DNA of 43,725 bases from Bradyrhizobium valentinum. Its GTDB lineage: Bacteria; Pseudomonadota; Alphaproteobacteria; Rhizobiales; Xanthobacteraceae. Of this stretch, positions 18,146 to 26,080 are shown piece by piece. A model generated the notes under the pieces. The model worked only from the letters and a program-made list of their open reading frames with translations, made no database searches and was not told the DNA's origin. The DNA is taken from contig NZ_LLXX01000205.1 in NCBI RefSeq assembly GCF_001440405.1, forward strand, positions 1-43,725, given 5' to 3'. Positions within the stretch are counted from its first letter, which is position 1. The number at the start of each line of letters is the position of its first letter. The translations under genes and the position numbers were made by a program.

Positions 18146-19066
18146 CTATGCTGGCTTGTTCCTGCGCCGCTCGCGCTTCCGCCAATCCGCGACAAAGGCC
18201 ACGAACGCGGCCAGCGCCGGCGGTGGCTGGCGGCGACTGGGGTAATAGAGAAACGGCCCCGGAAACGGCGCGCACCAATCGTCGAGCACGCTGACGAGCG
18301 CGCCTGATTTGATGCCGTAGCGAACGTAACCCTCGAATGTCAGCCAGAAGCCCGTGCCGTCATGGACGGCGCGCAGCGCCAGTCCCAGATGGGTCGCGAT
18401 CAACTTTGCCGGCGGCGAGACCTTGACGACGCGTCCCGCCTTCTCGAATTCCCAATCCAGCATCGCGCCGCTGCCAAAGCGGGTGCGGATGCAGGCGTGA
18501 TCGAGCAGCTCCTTCGGATGTTTCGGTCGGCCATGTTGCGCCACGTATTCGCGCGAAGCGACCACGGCGTAGCGCTGCGGTGCGCCGAGCGAGACCGCGA
18601 TCATGTCCTGCGCCAGATGCTCGCCATAACGCACCCCAGCGTCGAAGCCCCCGGCCACGATATCGACGAACGAACTCTCGCCGACGATCTCCAGATCGAT
18701 CTTGGGATGCGCTGCAAGAAACGGAGCGACCATCGGCGCCAGCACCAGATCGATCGCCGGCGGCGGCGCATTGATGCGCAAACGTCCTGACGGCACGGCG
18801 CGCAGGCCACGCACCTGATCCAGCGCTTCGCTGACATCCGATATCGCCGGACCGACGCGGGCCAATAGCAGCTCGCCGGCTTCGGTGAGGGCAACGCTGC
18901 GCGTCGTGCGATTCATCAACCGGACGCCGAGCCGCTCCTCCATGTCGCGCAGCCGCTGGCTGAGGCTGGAGACGGAGACGCCCTGCTCGGTCGCGGCACG
19001 GCGGAAATTCCGCGTGCGCGCCACGGCAACGAACGCGTCGAGATCGCGGAGATCAAAATCCTTCAT
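18146..19066 (-). CDS. LysR-family transcriptional regulator
   Basis: The 306-residue protein has the LysR N-terminal helix-turn-helix (LRDLDAFVAVARTRNFRRAATEQGVSVSSLSQRLRDMEERLGVRLMNRTTRSVALTEAG) and a C-terminal effector-binding domain. It resembles the CrgA/DsdC-like subgroup often found divergent from an aldo/keto reductase or oxidoreductase, as here (122-bp gap to the AKR gene). The inducer is unknown. A palindrome at its own start codon is a likely operator. Confidence 0.9.
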   Translation of the reverse strand: MKDFDLRDLDAFVAVARTRNFRRAATEQGVSVSSLSQRLRDMEERLGVRLMNRTTRSVALTEAGELLLARVGPAISDVSEALDQVRGLRAVPSGRLRINAPPPAIDLVLAPMVAPFLAAHPKIDLEIVGESSFVDIVAGGFDAGVRYGEHLAQDMIAVSLGAPQRYAVVASREYVAQHGRPKHPKELLDHACIRTRFGSGAMLDWEFEKAGRVVKVSPPAKLIATHLGLALRAVHDGTGFWLTFEGYVRYGIKSGALVSVLDDWCAPFPGPFLYYPSRRQPPPALAAFVAFVADWRKRERRRNKPA

Positions 19067-19085
19067 TGTTCGATATAATGAACAA
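19066..19085. promoter_or_regulatory. Candidate LysR operator
   Basis: Dyad TTGTTC-N8-GAACAA with an AT-rich centre, including a T-N11-A pattern (19070 and 19082) as in LysR-type sites. It begins at the start codon of the lysR gene and lies about 100 bp before the aldo/keto reductase, consistent with autorepression plus divergent activation. Confidence 0.5.
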
Positions 19086-19188
19086 GCTATTTTGAATTGT
19101 CCAGCTTATCGCCTCGGCGGAGAAGGTTCATATCAGCCTCGTCATCACCACGGCGGCATCGCCGCCACCGCTTACGAGGAGAACTACG

Positions 19189-20184
19189 ATGGAAAAGCGC
19201 AAACTTGGCTCCACCGGCCCGACCGTCTCCGCCATCGGACTCGGCTGCATGGGCATGTCGGATTTCTATGGCCCTGCCGACCGCAGCGAGAGCATCGCAA
19301 CGATCCATGCCGCGCTCGATGCAGGAATTACGTTGCTCGACACCGGCGATTTCTACGGCATGGGCCACAATGAGATGCTGATCCGCGAAGCGCTCACAGG
19401 ACGCAAACGCGACAATCTGCAGATCAGCGTGAAGTTCGGGGCGCTGCGCGATCCCAACAAGGGCTTTCTCGGCTATGACAGCCGCCCGGCCGCGATCAGG
19501 AATTTTGTCGCCTATTCGCTGCAGCGGCTCGGCGTCGACACCATCGACATCTATCGGCCGGCGCGGCTCGATCCGGATGTGCCGATCGAAGAAACCGTCG
19601 GCGCGATGGCCGACATGGTGAAAGCCGGCTGGATCAGACATATCGGTCTTTCCGAAGTCGGCTCCGACACCATTCGTCGGGCGCACGCCGTGCATCCGAT
19701 CGCCGACCTGCAGATCGAATATTCACTGCTCGCACGCGGCATCGAGAACGACATCCTGAAGACCTGCCGCGAGCTCGGCATCGGCATCACCGCCTACGGC
19801 GTGCTGGCGCGCGGCCTGATCAGCGGGCACTGGACCAGGGATCGGTCCGGCGCGCAGGACTTTCGCGCCATCAGCCCGCGCTTTCAGGGCAGCAATCTCG
19901 ATGCCAACCTGGTGCTGGCGGACTCGTTGCGACGAATTGCCGACGATGTCGGTGCTTCGCCGGCGCAGGTCGCCATCGCCTGGGTGGCGGCGCAGGGCAA
20001 CGATATCGTGCCGCTGGTCGGCGCCCGCCGTCGCGACCGTCTCGCTGAAGCGCTCGGTGCACTCGACGTGAAGCTGACGCCGGCTCATCTGGCCGCACTT
20101 GCCGATGCGTTCCCACCGGGCGTGGCCGCGGGGGCGCGCTATCCCGAGGCGCAGCTCGCGCATATGGACAGCGAGAAGCGGTGA
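19189..20184 (+). CDS. Aldo/keto reductase family protein lacking the catalytic His
   Basis: The 331-residue (alpha/beta)8 barrel starts MEKRKLGSTGPTVSAIGLGCMGMSDFYG, typical of the AKR13-like / YakC group using NADPH. Catalytic residues Asp51, Tyr56 (DTGDFYGMGHNE) and Lys82 (ISVKFG) are present, but the usual His of the YYQHR/LYQxHR segment is Ala125 (IDIYRPARLDP). The ribosome-binding site is strong (GAGGAGAACTACG). Divergent from a LysR regulator that probably controls it. Physiological substrate unknown; carbonyl detoxification is a reasonable guess. Confidence 0.88.
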   Translation: MEKRKLGSTGPTVSAIGLGCMGMSDFYGPADRSESIATIHAALDAGITLLDTGDFYGMGHNEMLIREALTGRKRDNLQISVKFGALRDPNKGFLGYDSRPAAIRNFVAYSLQRLGVDTIDIYRPARLDPDVPIEETVGAMADMVKAGWIRHIGLSEVGSDTIRRAHAVHPIADLQIEYSLLARGIENDILKTCRELGIGITAYGVLARGLISGHWTRDRSGAQDFRAISPRFQGSNLDANLVLADSLRRIADDVGASPAQVAIAWVAAQGNDIVPLVGARRRDRLAEALGALDVKLTPAHLAALADAFPPGVAAGARYPEAQLAHMDSEKR

Positions 20185-20187
20185 ATA

Positions 20188-20991
20188 CTACGCCGCGTGC
20201 CCGCTCAAATCGATGATGACCGGCGTATCGCCGTTGAGCGGGTTTTGCGGATCGCGCGTGTAGCGCAAGGTTTCAAATCGCATCGCGCGCGCATCCACCA
20301 TCACCAGCCGCCCGACCAGGCTCTCGCCGAAGCCGACGATTTCGCGGATCGCTTCCAGCGCCATCATCGAACCCAGCATGCCCGCCAGCGCACCCATCAC
20401 GCCGGCTTCGGCGCAGGCCGGCACGGTGCCCGGCGGCGGCCGCTCGGGAAACAGGCAGCGATAGGTCGGGTTGAAGTGGCCGTCGGCGTCCCGTTCATGC
20501 GCACGGATCGTGGTCAGCGATCCGTCGAACACCCCCAGCGCCGCCGTGATCAGCGGCTTGCCGGCGAAGAAGCAGGCATCGGAAACCAGATAGCGGGTTT
20601 CGAAATTGTCGGAGCCGTCGAGCACAAGATCGTAGTCGTCGATCAGCGACATCACATTCCCCGCATCGAGGCGAACCGCATGCGCCTCGAAGCGAACGTG
20701 GGGGTTGAGCGCATGGACCGTCTCCGCCGCGCTATCTACCTTGCGCCGTCCGATGTCCGGCGTGGTGTGGATGATCTGGCGCTGCAGGTTGGACAACGAG
20801 ACGACGTCGTCATCAACCGCGCCGAGTCTGCCGACGCCGGCCGCCGCCAGATACATCAAGACCGGCGCGCCAAGACCGCCGGCGCCGACCACCAGCACCG
20901 ACGCCTTTTTCAGCGCGGCCTGCCCCGGGCCGCCGACTTCGCGCAGCACGATATGGCGGGCATAGCGTTCGAGTTCGTCAGCCGTCAGCAT
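20188..20991 (-). CDS. moeB: MoeB/ThiF-family adenylyltransferase
   Basis: E1-like enzyme that adenylates the C-terminal Gly-Gly of a sulfur carrier (MoaD for molybdopterin, ThiS for thiamine). The 267-residue protein has the ATP site VLVVGAGGLGAPVLMYLAAAGVG, the Arg/Gln finger SLSNLQRQIIH, the Asp loop DLVLDGSDNFETRYL and the conserved Cys in VPACAEAGVMG. The zinc-binding Cys pair of E. coli MoeB appears as TYRC, and the second CxxC near the C-terminus is missing. Whether it serves MoaD or ThiS cannot be decided; neither gene is nearby. Only 3 bp separate its 3' end from the convergent aldo/keto reductase. Confidence 0.85.
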   Translation of the reverse strand: MLTADELERYARHIVLREVGGPGQAALKKASVLVVGAGGLGAPVLMYLAAAGVGRLGAVDDDVVSLSNLQRQIIHTTPDIGRRKVDSAAETVHALNPHVRFEAHAVRLDAGNVMSLIDDYDLVLDGSDNFETRYLVSDACFFAGKPLITAALGVFDGSLTTIRAHERDADGHFNPTYRCLFPERPPPGTVPACAEAGVMGALAGMLGSMMALEAIREIVGFGESLVGRLVMVDARAMRFETLRYTRDPQNPLNGDTPVIIDLSGHAA

Positions 20992-21022
20992 GGTCAGTCA
21001 AATCCTCTGTCGCACCTGACAG

Positions 21023-21125
21023 CCCCTCATGGTGAGGAGGCGCCTTGGCGCCGTCTCGAACCATGAGGCCCGGCTGGTGGCCTCATCCTTCGAGACGCCG
21101 CTTCGCGGCTCCTCAGGATGAGGGG
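21023..21125. repeat. Palindromic intergenic repeat, family C, copy 1
   Basis: About 103 bp, arms CCCCTCATGGTGAGGAG and CTCCTCAGGATGAGGGG, inner parts CGTCTCGAACCATGAGGCC and GGCCTCATCCTTCGAGACG. Present in opposite orientation at 35201-35361. Lies in the 244-bp divergent gap between moeB and the peptidoglycan-binding protein. Confidence 0.85.
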
Positions 21126-21235
21126 CAGACGCTCTGAACCGGGGCGCGGTTGTTGCCGACTAAGCAGATGTGCTTAATTGGCGGGACGTCAATGAGCGCT
21201 CCCCTATTCCACTCCGGCATTCTCCTGGATTTGTC

Positions 21236-22615
21236 ATGAGATCGGTGCTTTCGGCAACATTGATGATGGCGGCCTTGGGTTTGGCGGCCTCCGGACCACC
21301 GGCGCGGGCGCAGATGACGCCGCCGTCCACCGCAGGAGCCAAGGCGAGGCCGGTGATGACGGTGCCGATCCGTCCCGCGCTGCAGAAGCCCGAGGACACG
21401 GCCAAGGCATTGGGGCAGGCCGAGCAGCTGGCGCTGCAGTCGGATCTCGCCTGGGTCGGACAATATAACGGCGCGATCACAGGCGACGTCAGCGAGCGCA
21501 TGGTCAATGCGATCAAGGAATTCCAGAAATCCCGCGGAGCCAAGCAGACCGGTGTGCTCAATCCGCAGGAGCGCGGCATCCTCGCCGACACCGCCAAGAA
21601 AAAACAGGAAAGCGTCGGCTGGAAGATCGTCACCGATCCCGGCACCGGGGTGCGGCTCGGCATTCCCGGCAAACTGGTGCCGCAGCAAGCCAGCGATGCG
21701 AACGGCACCAAATGGACCTCCCCGACCGGCACGATCCAGGTTCAACTGGCGCGGCGCAAGGAAGCCGGTCCCACCACGGCAAAGCTCGCCGAGCGCGAGA
21801 AGAAGGAGCCGGGCCGCAGCATCGACTACACCGTGGTCAAGCCTGATTTCTTCGTGCTGTCCGGCCTGCAGGGCCTGAAGAAATTCTACATGCGCGGCAC
21901 GTTCAGGGGTGACGAGGTCCGCATCCTCACTATCCTCTACGATCAGGCGACTGAGAATACCGTGGAACCGGTCGTGATCGCGATGTCGAGCGCGTTCAAC
22001 GCGTTCCCGGCGGCGGCGCAAATCGCGGGGCCGCCCCCGCGCAAGACCGTGGAATATGGCACCGGTGTCGTCATTGGTGACGACGGCTCCATCATTGCCG
22101 ACCGCCAGATCACCGATGGTTGCCTCACAGTCGCGATCGCGGGCTTTGGCAATGCCGATCGCGTCGCCGAGGACAAGGAGCACGATCTCGCGCTGCTGCG
22201 CATCTATGGCGCGCGCGGATTGAAACCGCTCGATCTCGCCAACGCCGCGACGAAAACCGCGCTCGACCTCACCGGCATTGCCGATCCGCAGAACCAGGGT
22301 GGTGGCGCCGCGGTCACCAGCGTCAAGGCTTCGGTAGCCCAGCTTGGCGGCGCCAGCGACATCGCACTGACGCCGGCACCGGCGCTCGGCTTCTCCGGCG
22401 CGCCCGCGCAGGATGGCGACGGCAAGTTTGCCGGCATCGCGCTGTTGAAGCCGGTTCAAATAGCCGGGCCGGCAAACGGTGCACCCGCGGCGCAGGCGGT
22501 GCTGGTGACCACCAACACCGTGCGCGACTTCCTCAAGGCTAATGGCGTCGGCGCGGCCGGCGGAGCGAGCGATGCGAAGGCGTCGGTGGTCCGCGTGATC
22601 TGCGTGAGGAAGTAA
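21236..22615 (+). CDS. Secreted peptidoglycan-binding protein with degenerate trypsin-like domain
   Basis: The ATG at 21236 gives a 459-residue protein starting with a Sec signal peptide MRSVLSATLMMAALGLAASG...ARAQ; the upstream in-frame extension is unlikely. Residues about 60-120 form a PG_binding_1 domain (LALQSDLAWVGQYNGAITGDVSERMVNAIKEFQK). Residues about 275-440 look like a trypsin/HtrA-type protease: GTGVVIGDDGSIIADRQITDGC, EHDLALLRI, ALGFSGAPAQDGDGKFAGIAL. The Asp317 and Ser387 of the triad are there, but the His position holds Gln291, so it is probably inactive. Likely a periplasmic wall-associated scaffold or binding protein. No neighbours in the same transcription unit. Confidence 0.75.
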   Translation: MRSVLSATLMMAALGLAASGPPARAQMTPPSTAGAKARPVMTVPIRPALQKPEDTAKALGQAEQLALQSDLAWVGQYNGAITGDVSERMVNAIKEFQKSRGAKQTGVLNPQERGILADTAKKKQESVGWKIVTDPGTGVRLGIPGKLVPQQASDANGTKWTSPTGTIQVQLARRKEAGPTTAKLAEREKKEPGRSIDYTVVKPDFFVLSGLQGLKKFYMRGTFRGDEVRILTILYDQATENTVEPVVIAMSSAFNAFPAAAQIAGPPPRKTVEYGTGVVIGDDGSIIADRQITDGCLTVAIAGFGNADRVAEDKEHDLALLRIYGARGLKPLDLANAATKTALDLTGIADPQNQGGGAAVTSVKASVAQLGGASDIALTPAPALGFSGAPAQDGDGKFAGIALLKPVQIAGPANGAPAAQAVLVTTNTVRDFLKANGVGAAGGASDAKASVVRVICVRK

Positions 22616-22886
22616 GTCCTCGCCAATGACCCCGTCATGCTGTTTCGCCCCGTTTCTTGTTGTGGTTTCAATGGGGGCAAAATGCGCCGCACGGCAGTAT
22701 TTGCCCGGATGACCACCATTCCAGAATCGGGCATCATTGCAAGCTGACTGATTCGGACTACCGCGATCCCCTGACCTTTGGATCGGGCTGGGCACGTCTG
22801 AGCGAGCGCGTATCTCGACGTCGCAGAATGCGGCGCGGCTCGTGTGGCGTAATCCAAATGCCTGAAAGCCATCCAGAGGATCCAGA

Positions 22887-23657
22887 ATGCAGACGATCGT
22901 ATTGGCCACCCAGAAGGGCGGCTCGGGGAAAAGCACGCTCACCATCAGCCTTGCGCTTGCCGCCATCCGGGCCGGACACACCGTCCGCGTGATCGAGACG
23001 GACTCGCAAGGCACGCTTTCGAACTGGAAGCGGAGACGCCCCCATGCCGCGCCGATCGTCGAGCCGATCTATGCCGCCAGGGAGGTCGAACAACGCCTGC
23101 AATCGCTTGGCGGCGAGGGCGTGACGGTGACGATCGTGGATACCGCCGGCGGTATCAGCGCGGCGACCAATTCAGCCATTCGCTATGCCGACTTCTGCCT
23201 GATCCCGACCCGCCCCAGCATCGCCGACATCGAGGCGACTGCCGCCACCCTCAGCGTCATCAGGGCTTGGCACAAGCCGTTCGCCTATGTCCTGAACCAG
23301 ACGCCGATCCGGGGCGCGGCGCGCCTCGCTGGCGCGGAGAACGCGCTGAGTAACGAGGCCGCGCTCGACATCGACGATATCGTTGCCCGACCCATCATCA
23401 TGATGCGCAACGATCACCAGGACGCGCTGAGCGCCGGCCTCGCGGTCTGCGAATACGCACCCGGCAGCAAATCCGCCGAAGAAATCCGCGACCTCTGGCG
23501 GTGGGTCGAGGCGCGGCTGGGCAATGAGGCTGCGGCTATCGACGAACCGATCATCGAGGAAATCGTGGAAACGCCCGCGAGGCTTCCCGCCATGGCGGCT
23601 CTGCCCTCCACCCAAAACGACAGCGCCTTCTTCCTGAGAGCGCCGGCTCGAAGCTGA
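22887..23657 (+). CDS. Orphan ParA-family ATPase
   Basis: The 256-residue product starts MQTIVLATQKGGSGKSTLTISLALAAIRAGHTV, a deviant Walker A (KGGSGKST, residues 10-17) with both lysines of the ParA/MinD group, followed by the VRVIETDSQGTLSNW and VTIVDTAGG motifs. There is no N-terminal helix-turn-helix and no ParB gene beside it, so chromosome or plasmid segregation is not supported; orphan ParA proteins often position other cargo (chemoreceptors, carboxysomes, cellulose machinery). The last 40 residues are acidic/hydrophobic and unique. The 271-bp upstream gap shows nothing recognisable. Confidence 0.85.
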   Translation: MQTIVLATQKGGSGKSTLTISLALAAIRAGHTVRVIETDSQGTLSNWKRRRPHAAPIVEPIYAAREVEQRLQSLGGEGVTVTIVDTAGGISAATNSAIRYADFCLIPTRPSIADIEATAATLSVIRAWHKPFAYVLNQTPIRGAARLAGAENALSNEAALDIDDIVARPIIMMRNDHQDALSAGLAVCEYAPGSKSAEEIRDLWRWVEARLGNEAAAIDEPIIEEIVETPARLPAMAALPSTQNDSAFFLRAPARS

Positions 23658-23749
23658 TACCCAGCTCCCCGCAACGTCATTGCCTGCTACAAACGCGAAG
23701 CGTTTGCGCAAGGGAGCAACGCGACGACTTGTCCGCCGAAATTCGGCGA

Positions 23750-23805
23750 GCGAAGGCGAAAGCAATCCAGGCCACCAGCCCCCGGCCGGATTGCCTTCGC
23801 TTCGC
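23750..23805. repeat. Inverted repeat between convergent parA and GNAT genes
   Basis: Arms GCGAAGGCGAAAGCAATCC (from 23750) and GGATTGCCTTCGCTTCGC (to 23805), imperfect, with an inner GGCC-N10-GGCC. The GNAT stop codon begins at its right edge. It resembles the AGCAATCC...GGATTGC repeats of Bradyrhizobium-group genomes and may also end transcription from both sides. Confidence 0.6.
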
Positions 23806-24371
23806 TATCGGTTTCGGCGCAGCCAGTTCTCCCGCGTCACGCGCCATTTTTCCGCGAGCGCCTGACCGCTGTGATGGGCAAGCTCGACGTAGCCGACAAG
23901 TTCGGCGCCGGTCTTTTGCTTGACCCGGCGTGACGCTACGTTGGTCACCGCATTGCAGGCGTAGAAGCTCTCGATCCCGAGCGTACGGAAGGCAAAATCG
24001 TTCACCGCCGAGACGGCTTCGCTCATCAGGCCCTGATTCCAATAGCGCTCCGCGAGCCAGAAGCCTCGGTTGCCCTTCGCATTGTCCGACCTCGGGCGAA
24101 AGCGAATATTCCCGATCGCCTCGCCGTCACCGCCGCGCAGCGTCAGCATCCAATTATAGATTTCCTCGCCCGCGGCCACCCTTTCCAATTCCCTCGCGAT
24201 GAAGGTCTTGGCGCCGTCGTCCGGATATGGCCAGGGGACAACCGACGCGAGATGCTGGATGATGTTCCAGTTGTTGAAATGGCGTTGGATCGCCGGCGCA
24301 TCTGATAGCGCGAGCGGCCGCAAGATCAGTCGCGCCGTATGCAACGTCGGCGTACGGGTTATTTCTGACAT
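23805..24371 (-). CDS. GNAT N-acetyltransferase, RimJ/RimL-like
   Basis: The 188-residue product starts MSEITRTPTLHTARLILRPLALSDAPAIQRHF, the typical entry of RimJ/RimL-type acetyltransferases, and contains GNIRFRPRSDNAKGNRGFWLAERYWNQGLMSEAVSAVNDFAF (motif A with NQGLMSEA in place of the usual GQGYATEA) and NVASRRVKQKTGAELVG. The ATG at 24371 lies inside the 3' end of mutM (13-bp overlap), so it is coupled to mutM in a two-gene operon. Acceptor substrate unknown; N-terminal acetylation of a protein is possible. Confidence 0.85.
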   Translation of the reverse strand: MSEITRTPTLHTARLILRPLALSDAPAIQRHFNNWNIIQHLASVVPWPYPDDGAKTFIARELERVAAGEEIYNWMLTLRGGDGEAIGNIRFRPRSDNAKGNRGFWLAERYWNQGLMSEAVSAVNDFAFRTLGIESFYACNAVTNVASRRVKQKTGAELVGYVELAHHSGQALAEKWRVTRENWLRRNR

Positions 24372-25240
24372 TTCGGGCACCAGAAGGTCGAGCGGCCGTT
24401 CTGCACGAAGCGCCGAACGATGCCGCCGCAGCCCTTGGTCTGGCATTTCTCGCCTTCGCGATCATAGACCTGGAATGAATGCTGGAAATAGCCGAGTTCG
24501 CCCGAGGTCAACCGATGATCGTTGATCGAGGAGCCGCCGGCCTTGATCGCCTGATTGAGCACCGCGTGAATCGCGCCGACCAACCGCCCGGCATAGTCGG
24601 TCGGCTCGCCCTTCTTCGTCGCCAGCGTCGCCGCCAACCGGCGCGGCGACAGATGCGACCGGTACAGCGCCTCGCAGACATAGATATTGCCGAGCCCTGC
24701 GACCACGCGCTGGTCGAGCAGCGCGGCCTTCAGGCTGGTCTTCTTGTTGAAGCACGAGCGCGCCAGCATCGCGGCATCGAATTCGTTGCCGAGCGGCTCG
24801 GGGCCGAGGCCCTTCAACAGCGGCTCGTCTTCCAGCGCGTTGCGGGCGATGATCTTCATGTAACCGAAACGGCGCGGATCGTTGAACACGATCGCCGCGC
24901 CCGATGACATGTGAAACACCACATGATCGTGCGCGCGGTCCTCGCTGCGCGGATGGTGGAATTGGCCGGGCGCGTTATTGAGGTCGCCTTCGAGCACCCG
25001 GAACGAGCCGGACATGCCCAGATGCATCAGCAGCACGTCGCCGGAGGCGAGATCGGCCATCAGGTATTTGGCGCGGCGGCCGAGACCGGTCACGGTCTGG
25101 CCTTCCAGCCGCGCGATAAAGTCTTTTTGAAAGGGAAACCGCAAATCCTTGCGCCGGGCTTCCGCTTTGAGGATTTTCGACCCCTCCATGGCGGGCTGCA
25201 GGCCGCGGCGGACGGTCTCAACTTCAGGCAATTCAGGCAT
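24359..25240 (-). CDS. mutM: Formamidopyrimidine-DNA glycosylase
   Basis: Base-excision repair enzyme that removes 8-oxoguanine and formamidopyrimidines and nicks the abasic site. The 293-residue protein starts MPELPEVETVRRGL, giving the catalytic Pro2 and Glu3. The helix-two-turn-helix segment is LLDQRVVAGLGNIYVCEALYRS and the C-terminal zinc finger has four Cys in CQTKGCGG...FWCPKCQK. The long open frame upstream of this ATG is not coding for this protein. Divergent from ubiE. Confidence 0.97.
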   Translation of the reverse strand: MPELPEVETVRRGLQPAMEGSKILKAEARRKDLRFPFQKDFIARLEGQTVTGLGRRAKYLMADLASGDVLLMHLGMSGSFRVLEGDLNNAPGQFHHPRSEDRAHDHVVFHMSSGAAIVFNDPRRFGYMKIIARNALEDEPLLKGLGPEPLGNEFDAAMLARSCFNKKTSLKAALLDQRVVAGLGNIYVCEALYRSHLSPRRLAATLATKKGEPTDYAGRLVGAIHAVLNQAIKAGGSSINDHRLTSGELGYFQHSFQVYDREGEKCQTKGCGGIVRRFVQNGRSTFWCPKCQK

Positions 25241-25248
25241 GCAGGCAT

Positions 25249-25296
25249 TCACCTTATGGAGGTGACGTGATAGCGCCATTGCGGCGGGCGCGCTAT
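25249..25296. promoter_or_regulatory. Two dyads in the mutM-ubiE divergent gap
   Basis: TCACCT-N5-AGGTGA (25249-25265) and ATAGCGC-N13-GCGCTAT (25270-25296) both lie in the 78-bp gap. They are candidates for protein binding or mRNA structure; no known consensus is matched. Confidence 0.3.
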
Positions 25297-25318
25297 GGTC
25301 CGGTAATGGAGTAAAGTG

Positions 25319-26080
25319 ATGGATCGGCCGGATCAAACCACCCATTTTGGCTACAGGGACGTGCCCCTGGGCGACAAGCAGACGCTGGTGAACGACGTAT
25401 TTCACAGCGTGGCGTCCCGCTACGACCTGATGAACGACCTGATGTCCGTAGGCCTGCACCGGGTCTGGAAAGACATCATGATCAATGCGCTCAATCCGCC
25501 GAAGGGCGATGCGCCGTTTGCGCTGCTCGACGTCGCCGGCGGCACCGGCGATATCGCCTTCCGCGCAGCCGGGGCGGCAGGCGCAGGCTTCCACGCCACT
25601 GTCTGCGACATTAATACCGACATGCTCGAGGTTGGCCGCAACCGCGCGCTCACGCGTCATCTCGACCAGCAGGTGTCTTTTGTCGAGGGCAATGCCGAGG
25701 CACTGGCGTTTCCGGCGCGTTCTTTCGACGCCTACACCATTGCGTTTGGCATTCGCAACGTGCCGCGGATCGACGCCGCGCTGCGCGAAGCCTATCGCGT
25801 GCTGCGGCCCGGCAGCAGATTTTTGTGCCTGGAATTCTCCACCGTCGATGTTCCGGGGCTCGACCGGCTCTATGACCTGTTCTCGTTCAAGGTGATTCCG
25901 CCGCTCGGCCGCGCCGTGACAGGCGATGCTGAATCCTATCAGTATCTCGTGGAATCGATCCGGAAATTTCCCCGGCCCAGTGTATTTGCCGAGATGATCC
26001 GCGACGCCGGCTTTTCGCGGGTGAAGTGGGAAAGCCTTTCCGGCGGTATCGTGGCGTTGCATTCGGGCTGGCGTTTGTGA
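25319..26080 (+). CDS. ubiE: Demethylmenaquinone/ubiquinone C-methyltransferase
   Basis: SAM-dependent C-methyltransferase of ubiquinone biosynthesis (UbiE/COQ5). The 253-residue protein shows the family entry THFGYRDVPLGDKQTLVNDVFHSVASRYDLMNDLMSVGLHRVWKD, the SAM-binding LLDVAGGTGDIAFR, and the C-terminal signature ESIRKFPRPSVFAEMIRDAGFSRVKWE. The ATG at 25319 is preceded by a GTG one codon earlier. The TGA overlaps the ubiB GTG start (GTGA), so the pair is translationally coupled. Confidence 0.97.
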   Translation: MDRPDQTTHFGYRDVPLGDKQTLVNDVFHSVASRYDLMNDLMSVGLHRVWKDIMINALNPPKGDAPFALLDVAGGTGDIAFRAAGAAGAGFHATVCDINTDMLEVGRNRALTRHLDQQVSFVEGNAEALAFPARSFDAYTIAFGIRNVPRIDAALREAYRVLRPGSRFLCLEFSTVDVPGLDRLYDLFSFKVIPPLGRAVTGDAESYQYLVESIRKFPRPSVFAEMIRDAGFSRVKWESLSGGIVALHSGWRL

